Assembly: GCA_050740695.1 (NCBI GenBank)
Contig: JBOIDR010000006.1
Coordinates: 1 to 64,000 of the forward strand
Source: JACCXJ01 sp050740695
GTDB taxonomy: Bacteria; Pseudomonadota; Gammaproteobacteria; JACCXJ01
Reading direction: 5' to 3'
DNA: 64,000 bases
Position numbers and translations under genes: made by a program. The notes below the pieces were generated by a model, which was not told the DNA's origin, did not search any database, and saw nothing but the letters and a program-made list of their open reading frames with translations. Position 1 is the stretch's first letter. The number at the start of each line of letters is the position of its first letter. This document shows positions 36,464-47,330 of the stretch, in pieces.

Positions 36464-37897
36464 ATGGTGTTGGTACAGTGCATACGCACGGCCTTGATCG
36501 CCGTGCTGCTGGTCGCGGGCTGGCAGTCGTTCTCGATGGCGGAGGCGCGGGAACTCCCCAACTTCGTGCAATTGGCGGAGGACAACAGCCCCGCGGTCGT
36601 CAACATCGGGACCAGCGTCAAGAACGATGATGCGAAGGGGCCGGCGCCCCAGCTCCAGATCCCCGACATCCCCGAGGACAGCCCGCTGCACGACTTCTTC
36701 AAGAAGTTCTTCGGTGAAGGCATGGAGGGGCCCGACCTCACGCCCCGATCCTCGCTCGGCTCGGGGTTCATCATCTCCGACGACGGCTATGTTATTTCCA
36801 ACTTTCACGTGGTCAAGGATGCCGACGAGATCATCGTGCGCTTGAGCGATCGGCGCGAATTCGTCGCCAAGGTCATCGGCAGTGACGAGCGCAGTGACCT
36901 CGCGGTCCTCAAGATAGACGCCGAGGACCTGCCGGTGGTGCGCCTTGGGCACGCTACCGATCTCAAGGTCGGCGAATGGGTCCTGGCGATCGGGTCTCCG
37001 TTCGGCTTCGATCACTCGGTGACGGCCGGGATCGTGAGCGCCAAGGGTAGGGCCCTGCCCAACGAGAACTACGTGCCTTTCATCCAGACCGATGTGGCCA
37101 TCAACCCCGGCAACTCGGGCGGGCCGCTCTTCAACCTCAATGGAGAGGTGGTCGGGGTCAATTCCCAGATCTACAGCCGCACTGGCGGGTTCATGGGCTT
37201 GTCGTTCGCCATACCGGTTGAGGTGGTGATGAACGTCTACCACCAGATCCGGGACAAGGGGAAAGTCTCGCGAGGCTGGTTGGGCGTGTTGATACAAGAG
37301 GTCACCCGGGAGTTGGCGGAGTCCTTTGGGATGGACAAGCCCCATGGCGCATTGGTCGCGAAGGTGCTGCCGAACAGCCCGGCCGCCGCCGCCGGGATCA
37401 AGCCGGGCGACGTGGTCGTGGATTTCAACGGGGTCGAGATCGACCTGTCGTCCGATCTGCCGCCGCTCGTCGGCGGCACCGAGGTCGGGAAAAAGATACC
37501 GGTCGAGATCGTGCGCGACGGCAAGCCTATGAAGCTGGATCTCGAGATCGGCGAGCTTCCGCCCGAGGAGCAGCTCAAGCACGCCTCGTCGGACAAGGCC
37601 GACACCGCCACCGACAACCGGCTCAAGATCGCCGTCAAAGACCTCACCGATAAGCAACGGGAGGAACTGGAACTGCCCGGCCATGGGGTCGTGGTCGAGC
37701 GCGTCCAGCTCGGCCCCGCGCGCCGCGCAGGGATCCGCAAGGGCGACATCGTGACCATGATCGATGACGAGCGAGTCAAGGACGCCAAGCACTTCAAGGA
37801 GCTGGTCGAGGCCCTCCCGGCCGGCAAATCCGCGCCGATCTTGGTGCAACGGGCCGGCCAGCCCATCTTTCTGGCCATCAAGGTCCCGGCCGAGTAA
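36464..37897 (+). CDS. mucD: Periplasmic DegP/MucD serine protease-chaperone
   Basis: The start at 36464 (MVLVQCIRTALIAVLLVAGW) follows AGAGGG and gives a signal peptide; the longer frame from 36365 would hide it. The 477-residue protein has a trypsin-like domain with His115 (SNFHVVKDADEI), Asp145 (DERSDLAVLKI) and Ser218 (NPGNSGGPLF). Two PDZ domains follow (VSRGWLGVLIQEV; AGIRKGDIVTMIDDERV). MucD degrades misfolded envelope proteins and restrains the AlgU response. It closes the sigma-E operon. Confidence 0.96.
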   Translation: MVLVQCIRTALIAVLLVAGWQSFSMAEARELPNFVQLAEDNSPAVVNIGTSVKNDDAKGPAPQLQIPDIPEDSPLHDFFKKFFGEGMEGPDLTPRSSLGSGFIISDDGYVISNFHVVKDADEIIVRLSDRREFVAKVIGSDERSDLAVLKIDAEDLPVVRLGHATDLKVGEWVLAIGSPFGFDHSVTAGIVSAKGRALPNENYVPFIQTDVAINPGNSGGPLFNLNGEVVGVNSQIYSRTGGFMGLSFAIPVEVVMNVYHQIRDKGKVSRGWLGVLIQEVTRELAESFGMDKPHGALVAKVLPNSPAAAAGIKPGDVVVDFNGVEIDLSSDLPPLVGGTEVGKKIPVEIVRDGKPMKLDLEIGELPPEEQLKHASSDKADTATDNRLKIAVKDLTDKQREELELPGHGVVVERVQLGPARRAGIRKGDIVTMIDDERVKDAKHFKELVEALPAGKSAPILVQRAGQPIFLAIKVPAE

Positions 37898-38140
37898 AGG
37901 GCCAATCAAGGGCCCCCTGGGGTGCGCGGCGCTCGAATAGGGCCGGCGCCGCGCCCGGGAAGCATCCTTTGGTCGGAACCGGGCCTAGCGGTTACAATTA
38001 AACGCCGATTGGCGTGCCGATCGGCAGCCCTTGCCACCCAGGATCACGGACCACCAACCTTGCCCGTTCCCATGCCCGCGAATGGTCATCTCGAGGCGGC
38101 GCGTTGGCGTAGCCGCGTTTCCCATATCCGCTGATTGAGC

Positions 38141-39933
<1,793 letters not shown>

Positions 39934-39937
<4 letters not shown>

Positions 39938-40731
39938 ACATCGATTTCGCGGTGATCCTGGTTCTCCTGGTCGCGACTAGCGGTGTCATTTGCCTGTTCG
40001 ATGTGGTATTTCTGGCGCCCGGACGCCGTGGCGGCGTGGTCGGGAAAGCCAGCGACCTGGCCGAAGGGGAGCCGAAACGCCCCGTCATCGTCGAATACGC
40101 CCGGTCGTTCTTTCCGATATTCCTGATCGTATTGCTGTTGCGCTCGTTCCTCGTCGAGCCCTTCAGGATCCCGTCGGGGTCGATGATCCCGACCCTGTTC
40201 ATCGGGGATTTCATCCTGGTCAACAAGTTCACCTATGGGATCCGCCTGCCGGTCTTGAACGTCAAGGTCTTCGAGCTGGGATCCCCGAAGCGCGGGGACG
40301 TGGTGGTGTTCCGCTACCCCGAGGACCTCTCTACGCCCTTCATCAAACGCGTGGTCGGGCTGCCCGGTGATCGCATCGGCTATAGAGACAAGACTGTCCG
40401 GATCAACGGTGAGCCCGTCGAGCAGGCGCTGCGCGGTGTGTACGACGATGGCGGGTCCGGCGCACAGGCCGATCTGCGGTACGAGACCCTGGGCACGGTC
40501 GTCCATCCAATCCTGATCGAATCGGAGCGGCCCTCTCTCGACAGCGAGGTCGTGGTCGCGGAGGGCCACTACTTCGTGATGGGGGACAACCGGGACAACA
40601 GTCGTGACAGCCGTTCCTGGGGCACGGTCCCCGATGATCACCTGATCGGGAAGGCGTTCTTGATCTGGATGAGCTGGGACAGCGAGAATACGGGTGTCAG
40701 ATGGACGCGTATCGGTCGCTATATCGATTGA
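39934..40731 (+). CDS. lepB: Signal peptidase I
   Basis: LepB removes signal peptides from exported proteins. From ATG 39934, which overlaps the lepA stop, the product has 265 residues. Two N-terminal transmembrane helices (IDFAVILVLLVATSGVICLF; FFPIFLIVLLLRSFLV) precede the catalytic domain. The nucleophile is Ser83 in FRIPSGSMIPTLFIGDF and the general base Lys138 in FIKRVVGLPGD. The box E motif VMGDNRDNSRDSRSWG is present. It lies in the operon lepA-lepB-DUF4845-rnc-era-recO-pdxJ. Confidence 0.97.
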
Positions 40732-40775
40732 TTCCAGTTCTGCAATCAATTAGATTAGCCATGGGAGAAAAAACC

Positions 40776-41183
40776 ATGCTATCTCGGGTCCCCTCTTCCC
40801 AGCGCGGGCTTACGTTGATCGGCTTCTTCGTCGTCTGCGTCCTCGTCGGTTTCGCCGCGCTCGTCGTCATGAAGCTCTTTCCACTTTATAACGAGAGCTT
40901 CAAGGTCCGCGCTGCGCTGGAGTCCATCTCCAGCCAGCCGGAGATCGCCCAGAAGACCGCCCAAGAGATCCGCACCTTGGTGATGCGCAACTTCGAGGTC
41001 TCCGACGTCGATCGCTTCACCGATGCCACGCTCAAGAACGCCTTGAGCGTGAAACGCGACCCGAGCGGCAGGCAGCGACTGGTGCGCATGGCCTATGAAG
41101 CGCGCGGTCCCTTATTCGGCGGCCTTGATGTCGTCCTCAATATCGACGAGAGCATCACCATCCCCGGTGCCGCCACGGAGTGA
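40776..41183 (+). CDS. DUF4845 membrane protein
   Basis: From ATG 40776, after GGGAGAAAAAACC, the product has 135 residues. A single N-terminal membrane segment (GLTLIGFFVVCVLVGFAALVVMKLFPLYNE) resembles a pilin-like helix. A periplasmic region follows (VRAALESISSQPEIAQKTAQEIRTLVMRNFEVSDVD, GLDVVLNIDESITIPG). This family always sits between lepB and rnc in gammaproteobacteria. The function is unknown. Its end overlaps the rnc start by 17 bases. Confidence 0.85.
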   Translation: MLSRVPSSQRGLTLIGFFVVCVLVGFAALVVMKLFPLYNESFKVRAALESISSQPEIAQKTAQEIRTLVMRNFEVSDVDRFTDATLKNALSVKRDPSGRQRLVRMAYEARGPLFGGLDVVLNIDESITIPGAATE

Positions 41184-41880
41184 GCGGGCCCGCGATTTCC
41201 CTGCGCGTCTCGGCCACCGTTTCCGCGACGCGGCGTTACTGCGCACCGCGCTGACCCACAGCAGCGCCGGTGAGGTCAATAACGAGCGCCTGGAATTCTT
41301 GGGAGATGCGGTGCTCGCCTTGCTCATCGGCGAAAGCCTGTATGAGCGTTTCCCCGGAGCCAACGAGGGACAACTGAGCCGCCTGCGCGCCTCCCTGGTC
41401 AAACGGGAAACCCTGGCCCGGCTCGCCCGAGGCCTGGTGCTGGGTCCCCACCTCGTCCTTGGTGAAGGCGAAAAAAGGAGCGGCGGGGTAGAGCGGGACT
41501 CCAATCTCGCAAATGCCCTCGAGGCTGTCATCGGCGCCATTTACCTGGACGGGGGGATCGACGCATGCCGCGCCGAGGTGCTCCCTTGGTTTGCCGGGAC
41601 GTTGGCGAACCTGGTTCGCAATGGTCTTCGTAAGGACCCGAAGACCGAGCTTCAGGAGCACCTCCAATCCCGCCACCTGCCGGTCCCGATCTACGACGTT
41701 ACCGACATCGCGGGTCCGCCGCACCGTCGCGTGTTTACGGTCAGTTGCACCAGCGAGGCGCTGGATGTCCCCGTGGCCGGCCACGGGAGCAGTCGCAGGC
41801 GTGCGGAACAAGCCGCCGCGCAAGGCGCGCTCGCGCTCTTGACGGACCGCGGCGTCGCTCGCAAGATCCCGGAGGAATAG
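41167..41880 (+). CDS. rnc: Ribonuclease III
   Basis: RNase III cuts double-stranded RNA in rRNA and mRNA processing. The signature NERLEFLGDAVLALLIGE carries the metal-binding acidic residues. A second acidic cluster lies in NALEAVIGAIYLDGG. The double-stranded RNA-binding domain covers DPKTELQEHLQSRHLPVPIYDV to GHGSSRRRAEQAAAQGAL. The start is taken as GTG 41167, which gives 237 residues, close to the usual 226. The longer frame adds DUF4845-overlap sequence. GTG 41167 lies inside the end of the preceding gene, and era follows after two bases. Confidence 0.95.
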   Translation: MPPRSERARDFPARLGHRFRDAALLRTALTHSSAGEVNNERLEFLGDAVLALLIGESLYERFPGANEGQLSRLRASLVKRETLARLARGLVLGPHLVLGEGEKRSGGVERDSNLANALEAVIGAIYLDGGIDACRAEVLPWFAGTLANLVRNGLRKDPKTELQEHLQSRHLPVPIYDVTDIAGPPHRRVFTVSCTSEALDVPVAGHGSSRRRAEQAAAQGALALLTDRGVARKIPEE

Positions 41881-41882
41881 GC

Positions 41883-42800
41883 ATGGATCATTCGGGAGCT
41901 TCGACTGTTGCCGGGATCAGGCGTTGTGGCCTCTGCGCCATCGTAGGCCGGCCCAATGTCGGAAAATCCACGCTCTTGAACCGCGTGCTGGGACAAAGGC
42001 TCAGCATCACCTCACGCAAGCCCCAAACCACCCGGTACGCCATCCTCGGGATCAAGACCGACGGAAACGATCAGGCAGTGTACGTGGATACCCCCGGTCT
42101 GCGCGGGGCGGAAGGGCGGGCCCTCAATCGTGCGCTTTACCGTGCGGCCTGCCGCGCCATCGACGAGGTCCACGTGCTGGTCTTCCTGATCGAGGCGCTG
42201 CGCTGGACCGAAGCCGACCAGTACGTCTTCACACGGCTCCGGGACCAGCGCCGGCCGGTGATCCTCGCTATCAACAAGGTCGACAGGGTCGGCGACAAGC
42301 GCCTGCTCTTACCGTTTCTCGATCAGGTCGGTGGATTGATGGACTTCGCGGAGGTGATACCGATCTCGAGTGCCAAGGGCGACAACATCGTGGCGCTCGA
42401 AGAGGCGGTGGTGCGCCTCTTGCCCGAGGGTACGCCCCTCTACCCGGACGACCAGTTGACCGACCGCAGCGAGCGCTTCTTCGCGGCGGAGTTGATCCGT
42501 GAGAAGCTCTTGAGGACGCTCGGTGCCGAGGTGCCGCATCGACTGTCGGTCGTGATCGACGAGTTCGAGTGCGCACCGGACTTGGATCGCATCTGTGCCA
42601 CGATCTGGGTCGAGCGCAGCGGGCAGAAGCGTATCGTCATCGGTCAGGGCGGCGCCGGCCTCAAACGCGTGGGCGAGGAGGCACGGCTGGACATGGAGCG
42701 CATGTTTGGCCGGAAGGTCTTTCTGCGGACTTGGGTGAAGGTCAAAGAGCACTGGTCCGATGATGTGCGCGCCTTGCAGCGACTGGGTCTCTGCGATTGA
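41883..42800 (+). CDS. era: GTPase Era
   Basis: Era is a ribosome-assembly GTPase that binds the 3' end of 16S rRNA. The start at 41883 follows GGAGGAATAGGC. The 305-residue protein has G1 VGRPNVGKSTLLNRVLGQ, G2 region SITSRKPQTTR, G3 DTPGLRG and G4 NKVDRVGD. A C-terminal KH domain (KRIVIGQGGAGLKRVGEEARLDMERMFGRKVFLRTWVKVKEHWSDD) binds RNA. It is two bases after rnc, a conserved pairing, and is followed by recO. Confidence 0.97.
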   Translation: MDHSGASTVAGIRRCGLCAIVGRPNVGKSTLLNRVLGQRLSITSRKPQTTRYAILGIKTDGNDQAVYVDTPGLRGAEGRALNRALYRAACRAIDEVHVLVFLIEALRWTEADQYVFTRLRDQRRPVILAINKVDRVGDKRLLLPFLDQVGGLMDFAEVIPISSAKGDNIVALEEAVVRLLPEGTPLYPDDQLTDRSERFFAAELIREKLLRTLGAEVPHRLSVVIDEFECAPDLDRICATIWVERSGQKRIVIGQGGAGLKRVGEEARLDMERMFGRKVFLRTWVKVKEHWSDDVRALQRLGLCD

Positions 42801-42849
42801 CGAGGGTTCGGCCCCAGGTCGGAGCGATTGACCGGAGCGATTGAACGGC

Positions 42850-43569
42850 ATGCGCGTCGAATTGCATCCGGCCTTCGTGATCCACCAGCGCGCTTATCGC
42901 GAGACCAGCCTCGTCGTGGAGGTGTTTTCCTCCCGGCAAGGCCGCGTCGGGATCGTCGCCAAGGGTGCTCACCGGCCGCGTTCTCCCTGGCGTGGGGTCT
43001 TGCAACCCTTTCAAAGCCTTCTGCTCGCCTGGTCCGGACGGGGCGAACTCGGCACCCTGACCTACGCCGAGCAGGCCGGATCCACGCTGCCCCTGTCCGG
43101 TGGCCGGATCCTGAGCGGCTTCTATGTCAACGAACTGCTCACGCGGCTTTTGACGCGCAGCGACCCCCACCCACGTCTCTATGAGGCCTACGCCGAGGTC
43201 CTGACGGCGCTGGCGGGGCCCTCCGCCGAAGAGCCGGTCCTTCGGGTCTTCGAGAAACGATTGCTCGCGGAGATCGGCTACGGTCTGGTGCTCGATCGGG
43301 CCAATGATGGCGGGGCCGCCATCGAGGACGGTCGCGATTACTACTATCAGATCGACAAGGGACCCTGGCACGTGGCGCCTGTCGATGTTGCGACGGTCAA
43401 GATCAGCGGAGGTGCGCTCGTCGCGCTGGCGCGCGAGGCGCTGACCGGGCGCGAGCACCTGCGCGAGACCAAGGCGCTCATGCGGTTCGTGCTCGGTGCC
43501 TACCTGGGCGGCCGCCCGCTCGCCAGCCGCGAGCTTTTCAGGGCCGCGTCGGACGGTGCATCGCCATAG
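42850..43569 (+). CDS. recO: DNA repair protein RecO
   Basis: RecO works with RecF and RecR to load RecA at gaps and anneals single-stranded DNA. The start is taken at ATG 42850 (MRVELHPAFVIHQRAYRETS); TTG 42841 is also possible. The 239-residue protein has an N-terminal OB-fold (SLVVEVFSSRQGRVGIVAKGAHRPRSPWRGVLQPF) and a helical C-terminal part (RILSGFYVNELLTRLLTRSDPHPRLYEAYAEVL; VFEKRLLAEIGYGL). It has no zinc-binding cysteines, like the E. coli form. It lies in the usual position after era. Confidence 0.95.
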   Translation: MRVELHPAFVIHQRAYRETSLVVEVFSSRQGRVGIVAKGAHRPRSPWRGVLQPFQSLLLAWSGRGELGTLTYAEQAGSTLPLSGGRILSGFYVNELLTRLLTRSDPHPRLYEAYAEVLTALAGPSAEEPVLRVFEKRLLAEIGYGLVLDRANDGGAAIEDGRDYYYQIDKGPWHVAPVDVATVKISGGALVALAREALTGREHLRETKALMRFVLGAYLGGRPLASRELFRAASDGASP

Positions 43570-43726
43570 GCGTGTTCCGATGCAATGCCGAGCGGTCCCA
43601 CTTCCGAGATCCCCCTTGCTGTCCCGGATGCAAGGTGGGGGCGAGCATAAAGCCCGATTAAGGCGCCCCATATGGGCTGCTAACGGATCGTGAACAGGCG
43701 CTACAAATCACCTGGATGGTAACGTG

Positions 43727-44479
43727 ATGAACCCAGTCCCCTGTATAGATCTCGGTGTGAATATCGACCACGTCGCGACCTTGCGGCAAGCACGGGGTAC
43801 CCGGTATCCAGACCCGGTGCAGGCAGCGCTTCTGGCCGAGCAGGCCGGCGCGGATGCCATCACCGTACACCTTCGCGAGGACCGGCGGCATATCCAGGTG
43901 CGCGACGTGGAGTTGCTGTCCGAGGTGATCGAGACCCGCCTCAACCTCGAGATGGCGGTGAGCGACGAGATGGTCAGCATCGCCGAGCGCCTGCGCCCGG
44001 CCGACTGCTGTCTGGTTCCGGAACGCCGTGAGGAGCTGACCACCGAGGGCGGTCTCGATGTGGCAGGGCAGTTGGAACGCGTCCGCGAGGTGTGCCGGCG
44101 GCTCGCCGCGGCCGGGGTCCGTGTCTCGCTCTTCATAGACCCCGAACCGCGGCAGGTCGAGTCCGCCCGCGCGGCCGATGCCCCGGTCGTCGAGCTACAT
44201 ACGGGACGTTACGCGGACCGTAGCGAGCGACAGGCTCGGCAGTCGGAATTCGATCGCGTCATGGATGCCGCGCGCCAGGCCGCCGAAAGTGGAATGACGG
44301 TTCATGCCGGTCATGGCCTCAATTACCACAACGTCAGGCCCATCGCGGCGATCCCGCAGGTGACCGAGCTGAATATCGGTCATGCCATCGTAGCGCGGGC
44401 GGTCTTCGTTGGTCTCACCGAGGCCGTGCGGGAGATGAAACGCCTGCTGTGCGAGGCGAGGCGGCACGGCCCTGGGTGA
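43727..44479 (+). CDS. pdxJ: Pyridoxine 5'-phosphate synthase
   Basis: PdxJ condenses 3-amino-2-oxopropyl phosphate with 1-deoxyxylulose 5-phosphate to form vitamin B6 phosphate. The 250-residue barrel shows LGVNIDHVATLRQARGTRYPDP, AGADAITVHLREDRRHI, the catalytic Glu in LNLEMAVSDEM and CCLVPERREELTTEGGLDV. The closing active-site motifs are HAGHGLNYHNV and ELNIGHAIVARAVFVGL. ATG 43727 follows GTG 43724 directly. It ends the lepA-pdxJ block, 157 bases after recO. Confidence 0.97.
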   Translation: MNPVPCIDLGVNIDHVATLRQARGTRYPDPVQAALLAEQAGADAITVHLREDRRHIQVRDVELLSEVIETRLNLEMAVSDEMVSIAERLRPADCCLVPERREELTTEGGLDVAGQLERVREVCRRLAAAGVRVSLFIDPEPRQVESARAADAPVVELHTGRYADRSERQARQSEFDRVMDAARQAAESGMTVHAGHGLNYHNVRPIAAIPQVTELNIGHAIVARAVFVGLTEAVREMKRLLCEARRHGPG

Positions 44480-44638
44480 GCGGCACAAAGCCCGCGGCGC
44501 ATCCCCGCAACCAACGGTAGCAACGCGGGTGTGCCGCGCCGGAGTCATGATGTCTCGCCGTCCGGGCCGGTAACTTCGGTCTGAATCGATCCCCACTCGG
44601 ACTAGTCCTGACCATACGCGTCTGCCGGCAGGCCTTCC

Positions 44639-45394
44639 TCAGCTTGTCATCGATTTAAGACATCTGCGCACCTGGCCGGTAAGCCGGCGGCTGACCGACA
44701 ACCGCTTTTCTGTCCCGCGCAATTTGACCGCTAGGCCACCCACACCATCGCGCGCCAGGGCTTCGACTCGGGAGAGCGATACCAAAGCGTTGCGGTGGAT
44801 GCGGAGGAACCGCTCGCCGAATTCGGCCTCCAGGGTTTTGAGCGTCTCCTCGATGACGAGCTCTCCCCCCGTCCAAACCACCGTGACATATTTCTGATCC
44901 GCCTGGAAGTAAAGCACCTTATCCACGGGCACAAGCCTCAGGCTGCCGCCTACCGGCGCGCTCAGATGGGTTCGGCCTCGAGTCGGACCGGTCCGCTCCT
45001 TGAGGATATCGAGCCGACCCCGGCTCAGCACTTCGGCCCGCTGGAAACTGCGCAAGAGCCGCTGCCTGCGGATCGGCTTTAGCAGGTAATCGACGGCACT
45101 AGCTTCGAAGGCATCGAGCGCGTGGTCCCCGTAGGCCGTCGTAAAGATGACCGCCGGGGGAGGCTCATAGTAGGCCAGATGTTGCGCTACCTCCAACCCG
45201 TCCATGCCAGGCATGCGGATATCGAGTAACACGAGTTGCGGCGCATGCGCCGCAACGGCGCTCAGGGCCTCGATCCCGTTTCCCGCTTCTCCCACGACCT
45301 CACCGATCCCAAGCTCGCGGATCAATGAGGCGAGCCGCTCGCGCGCGAGCGGCTCATCATCCACGATGAGGATCCGCATCTTCGGCGCGTTCAT
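44639..45394 (-). CDS. algR: LytTR-type response regulator AlgR
   Basis: This 251-residue regulator has a receiver with Asp58 in QLVLLDIRMPGMDG and a LytTR DNA-binding domain (LVPVDKVLYFQADQKYVTVVWTGGELVIEETLKTLEAEF, FLRIHRNALVSLSRVEALARDG). In Pseudomonas AlgR binds CCGTTCGTC-type boxes and activates the fimU-pilVWXY1Y2E operon as well as alginate genes. Here it overlaps fimS by 38 bases and stands next to the same pilus operon, so the regulatory link appears conserved. Confidence 0.93.
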   Translation of the reverse strand: MNAPKMRILIVDDEPLARERLASLIRELGIGEVVGEAGNGIEALSAVAAHAPQLVLLDIRMPGMDGLEVAQHLAYYEPPPAVIFTTAYGDHALDAFEASAVDYLLKPIRRQRLLRSFQRAEVLSRGRLDILKERTGPTRGRTHLSAPVGGSLRLVPVDKVLYFQADQKYVTVVWTGGELVIEETLKTLEAEFGERFLRIHRNALVSLSRVEALARDGVGGLAVKLRGTEKRLSVSRRLTGQVRRCLKSMTS

Positions 45395-46436
45395 AAGGGA
45401 ATGATAGTGTCGCCCGGTAGTGATCGCCCAAGTCCTCCACCGTCAGCCCACCCGACCCGCCGTAGAAAGCCTGCAGTCGTTGCCCCACGTTTTCCTGGGC
45501 GAAGCCATGGCTTGCGCGTGAGGATCGCCTGCCATCCTTCGGCTTGGGATTTTCGATCACGACCGTGAGCCGGTACCCCTCGCGCTGCCCCCTGATCCGA
45601 GTCACCCCACCCTGGGGCAAGGGCTCGATCCCATGGTAGATCGCGTTCTCGATGAGCGGCTGAATCGATAACACCGGTACCAGGGCGTCCGCCGGTAACT
45701 CATCGATTTGCCAATCGATCGCCAAGCGATCTTGCAAGCGTAGGGCTTCTATCCGTAAATACTGTCGGCACAACTCAAGCTCCCCACCGAGCGTGACCCG
45801 ATGACGGGCGGGCAGGAGGCTCGCTCGAAACAGATCGGCTAAGTCTTCGACCGCTTCCTCGGCCAGCATTGGATGGCTGCGGGTCAGGCTGGCGATGGTG
45901 TTCATGCAGTTGAAAAAAAAATGCGGCCGAATGCGCGCCTGCAGGGCCTGGAGGCGGGCCTCGGCCTCCGATTCGATGCGCTGCTCCCAGTGATGGTGGA
46001 CATACATGTAACGGAGCGCGATGGCCATGACGATCGCCGCAATCGCCAGATTTCGTGCCAGAAACCCTCCCCTGGAAGCCGCACCGAGGGGCATCGGGTT
46101 GCCTAGGCGATCTAGGGTCCACCACGCCAGCTCGCTCAACACCCAGGCGATCGCGAGCATCGAAACATAAGCGAGCATTGCTACCCGGGCCTCGCTGAGG
46201 CGGGCGTAAAGCGTTCGGCTGGCGCACAGAACCGCGGCGCAGCAAAGAGTAACCCATTGAATGAAAAGGGACTTGAGGCCCAGATCGTCGAAGCTTGCGT
46301 TTACATCCGTGGCGGTCGATAGAGTCAGTACGATGGCCAATAGCTCGCCCATCAAGACCAGCACGAACACCGGCCGGGCGGTGCAGAAGTTGGGTATGAA
46401 CTGCCGATCATTGGCGCGCGCGACAGGCAGTATCAT
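45357..46436 (-). CDS. fimS: Sensor histidine kinase FimS/AlgZ
   Basis: This 359-residue membrane kinase of the LytS/YehU type has several N-terminal helices (VFVLVLMGELLAIVLTL, LFIQWVTLCCAAVLCA, MLAYVSMLAIAWVLSELAWW, ARNLAIAAIVMAIALRYMYV). The His-kinase domain has ALQARIRPHFFFNCMNTIASL with the expected His. The ATPase has N box LIENAIYHGIEP and weak G boxes (FAQENVGQRLQAFYGGSGGL), as is usual for FimS. The start is taken at ATG 46436; GTG 46478 is an alternative. It is divergent from the pilin operon and co-transcribed with algR. Confidence 0.9.
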   Translation of the reverse strand: MILPVARANDRQFIPNFCTARPVFVLVLMGELLAIVLTLSTATDVNASFDDLGLKSLFIQWVTLCCAAVLCASRTLYARLSEARVAMLAYVSMLAIAWVLSELAWWTLDRLGNPMPLGAASRGGFLARNLAIAAIVMAIALRYMYVHHHWEQRIESEAEARLQALQARIRPHFFFNCMNTIASLTRSHPMLAEEAVEDLADLFRASLLPARHRVTLGGELELCRQYLRIEALRLQDRLAIDWQIDELPADALVPVLSIQPLIENAIYHGIEPLPQGGVTRIRGQREGYRLTVVIENPKPKDGRRSSRASHGFAQENVGQRLQAFYGGSGGLTVEDLGDHYRATLSFPYERAEDADPHRG

Positions 46437-46478
46437 GACCCCACCACGCGTCTTAAACTTCCCAAAGCTGGACCTCAC

Positions 46479-46766
46479 TATGGGGTTCTCTCGTGCTCAA
46501 TTATAGCGGCGGCAAACCGAGGAGGATCGGACCCGCTGCATCTTCATCATCGCCGGAGGTATCGGCCTTGGCATCCTGAACTCGAAGATCAGGGTTCAGC
46601 TCGGCCGATATAACCGTTCGTCGGATAAATCATCGCGTTGGTCTTCTTTCCGCTCAAGAAGGAAGATCGGCTGAACGATACGACGGGCCATCGAGAGCAA
46701 CGCATCGCATATGCAAAACACATCAAGCAAGAGGAATGGCATGCTGGCACACAGAGACGGCCAAGC
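46479..46766. promoter_or_regulatory. Divergent fimS/fimT promoter region
   Basis: This non-coding stretch between fimS and fimT holds the AlgR box at 46614-46622. No gene is seen in it. The fimT start at 46767 has only a weak ribosome-binding site. Confidence 0.6.
46614..46622 (+). promoter_or_regulatory. AlgR-binding box CCGTTCGTC
   Basis: CCGTTCGTC is identical to the AlgR site described at the Pseudomonas algD promoter and, in related form, before fimU. It lies 145 bases upstream of fimT, next to algR itself, which makes it a credible operator for the pilus operon. Confidence 0.7.
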
Positions 46767-47330
46767 ATGAACAAGTTGAACGCCTCCGGATTTACGCTCA
46801 TCGAGCTCATGGTCGCCGTCGCCGTCTTGGCGATCGCGCTTGGGGCCGGGGTTCCCTCCATGTCGGAGTTCATCAAGAACTCACGCCTGGCCGCGCATAC
46901 CAACGACCTCCTCGCCTCTCTGCACCTGGCGCGCACCGAAGCTGGCAAACGCAACGCACGGGTCACGCTGTGTAAGAGCGCGGACGCCACCACCTGCACT
47001 ACCGCGGCCGGGACGGGCTGGGAGATCGGCTGGGTGGTGTTCGCCGATGCCGCGCCGTTCGGGACCCGCGAAGGCGCTGACCCGGTGCTCGATTCGCACG
47101 GCGTGGCCGCTACCAATGTCTCCATCACGCCGCGCGCCGCGGACACCATAGGGGACTTCGTCTCCTACACCTCTCGCGGTGCCATACGAGATGCTGCCGG
47201 CGCCGCGCAAAATGGGGTGTTTCGTGTGTGCGACGAACGAGGGCTCGGACACGCGCGCGGGCTGGTGCTGAGCCCGACGGGGCGCGCCGAGTTTACCAAG
47301 GATATGAGTGTAATCGGGGCCTGTCCATGA
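46767..47330 (+). CDS. fimT: Minor pilin FimT/FimU (GspH type)
   Basis: The 187-residue prepilin has a short leader and the PilD cleavage motif ASG|FTLIELMVAVAVLAIALGAG with Glu5, followed by the hydrophobic helix. The C-terminal GspH/FimT domain contains LHLARTEAGKRNARVTLCKS and a Cys-rich loop (SADATTCTT). Minor pilins of this kind prime pilus assembly. It is the first gene of the operon, overlaps pilV by ATGA, and lies downstream of the AlgR box. Confidence 0.92.
   Translation: MNKLNASGFTLIELMVAVAVLAIALGAGVPSMSEFIKNSRLAAHTNDLLASLHLARTEAGKRNARVTLCKSADATTCTTAAGTGWEIGWVVFADAAPFGTREGADPVLDSHGVAATNVSITPRAADTIGDFVSYTSRGAIRDAAGAAQNGVFRVCDERGLGHARGLVLSPTGRAEFTKDMSVIGACP

Noticed and set aside
36284..37909. 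541-codon minus-strand frame opposite mucD
   Set aside because: Antisense of a conserved DegP-type gene with no recognisable protein features.
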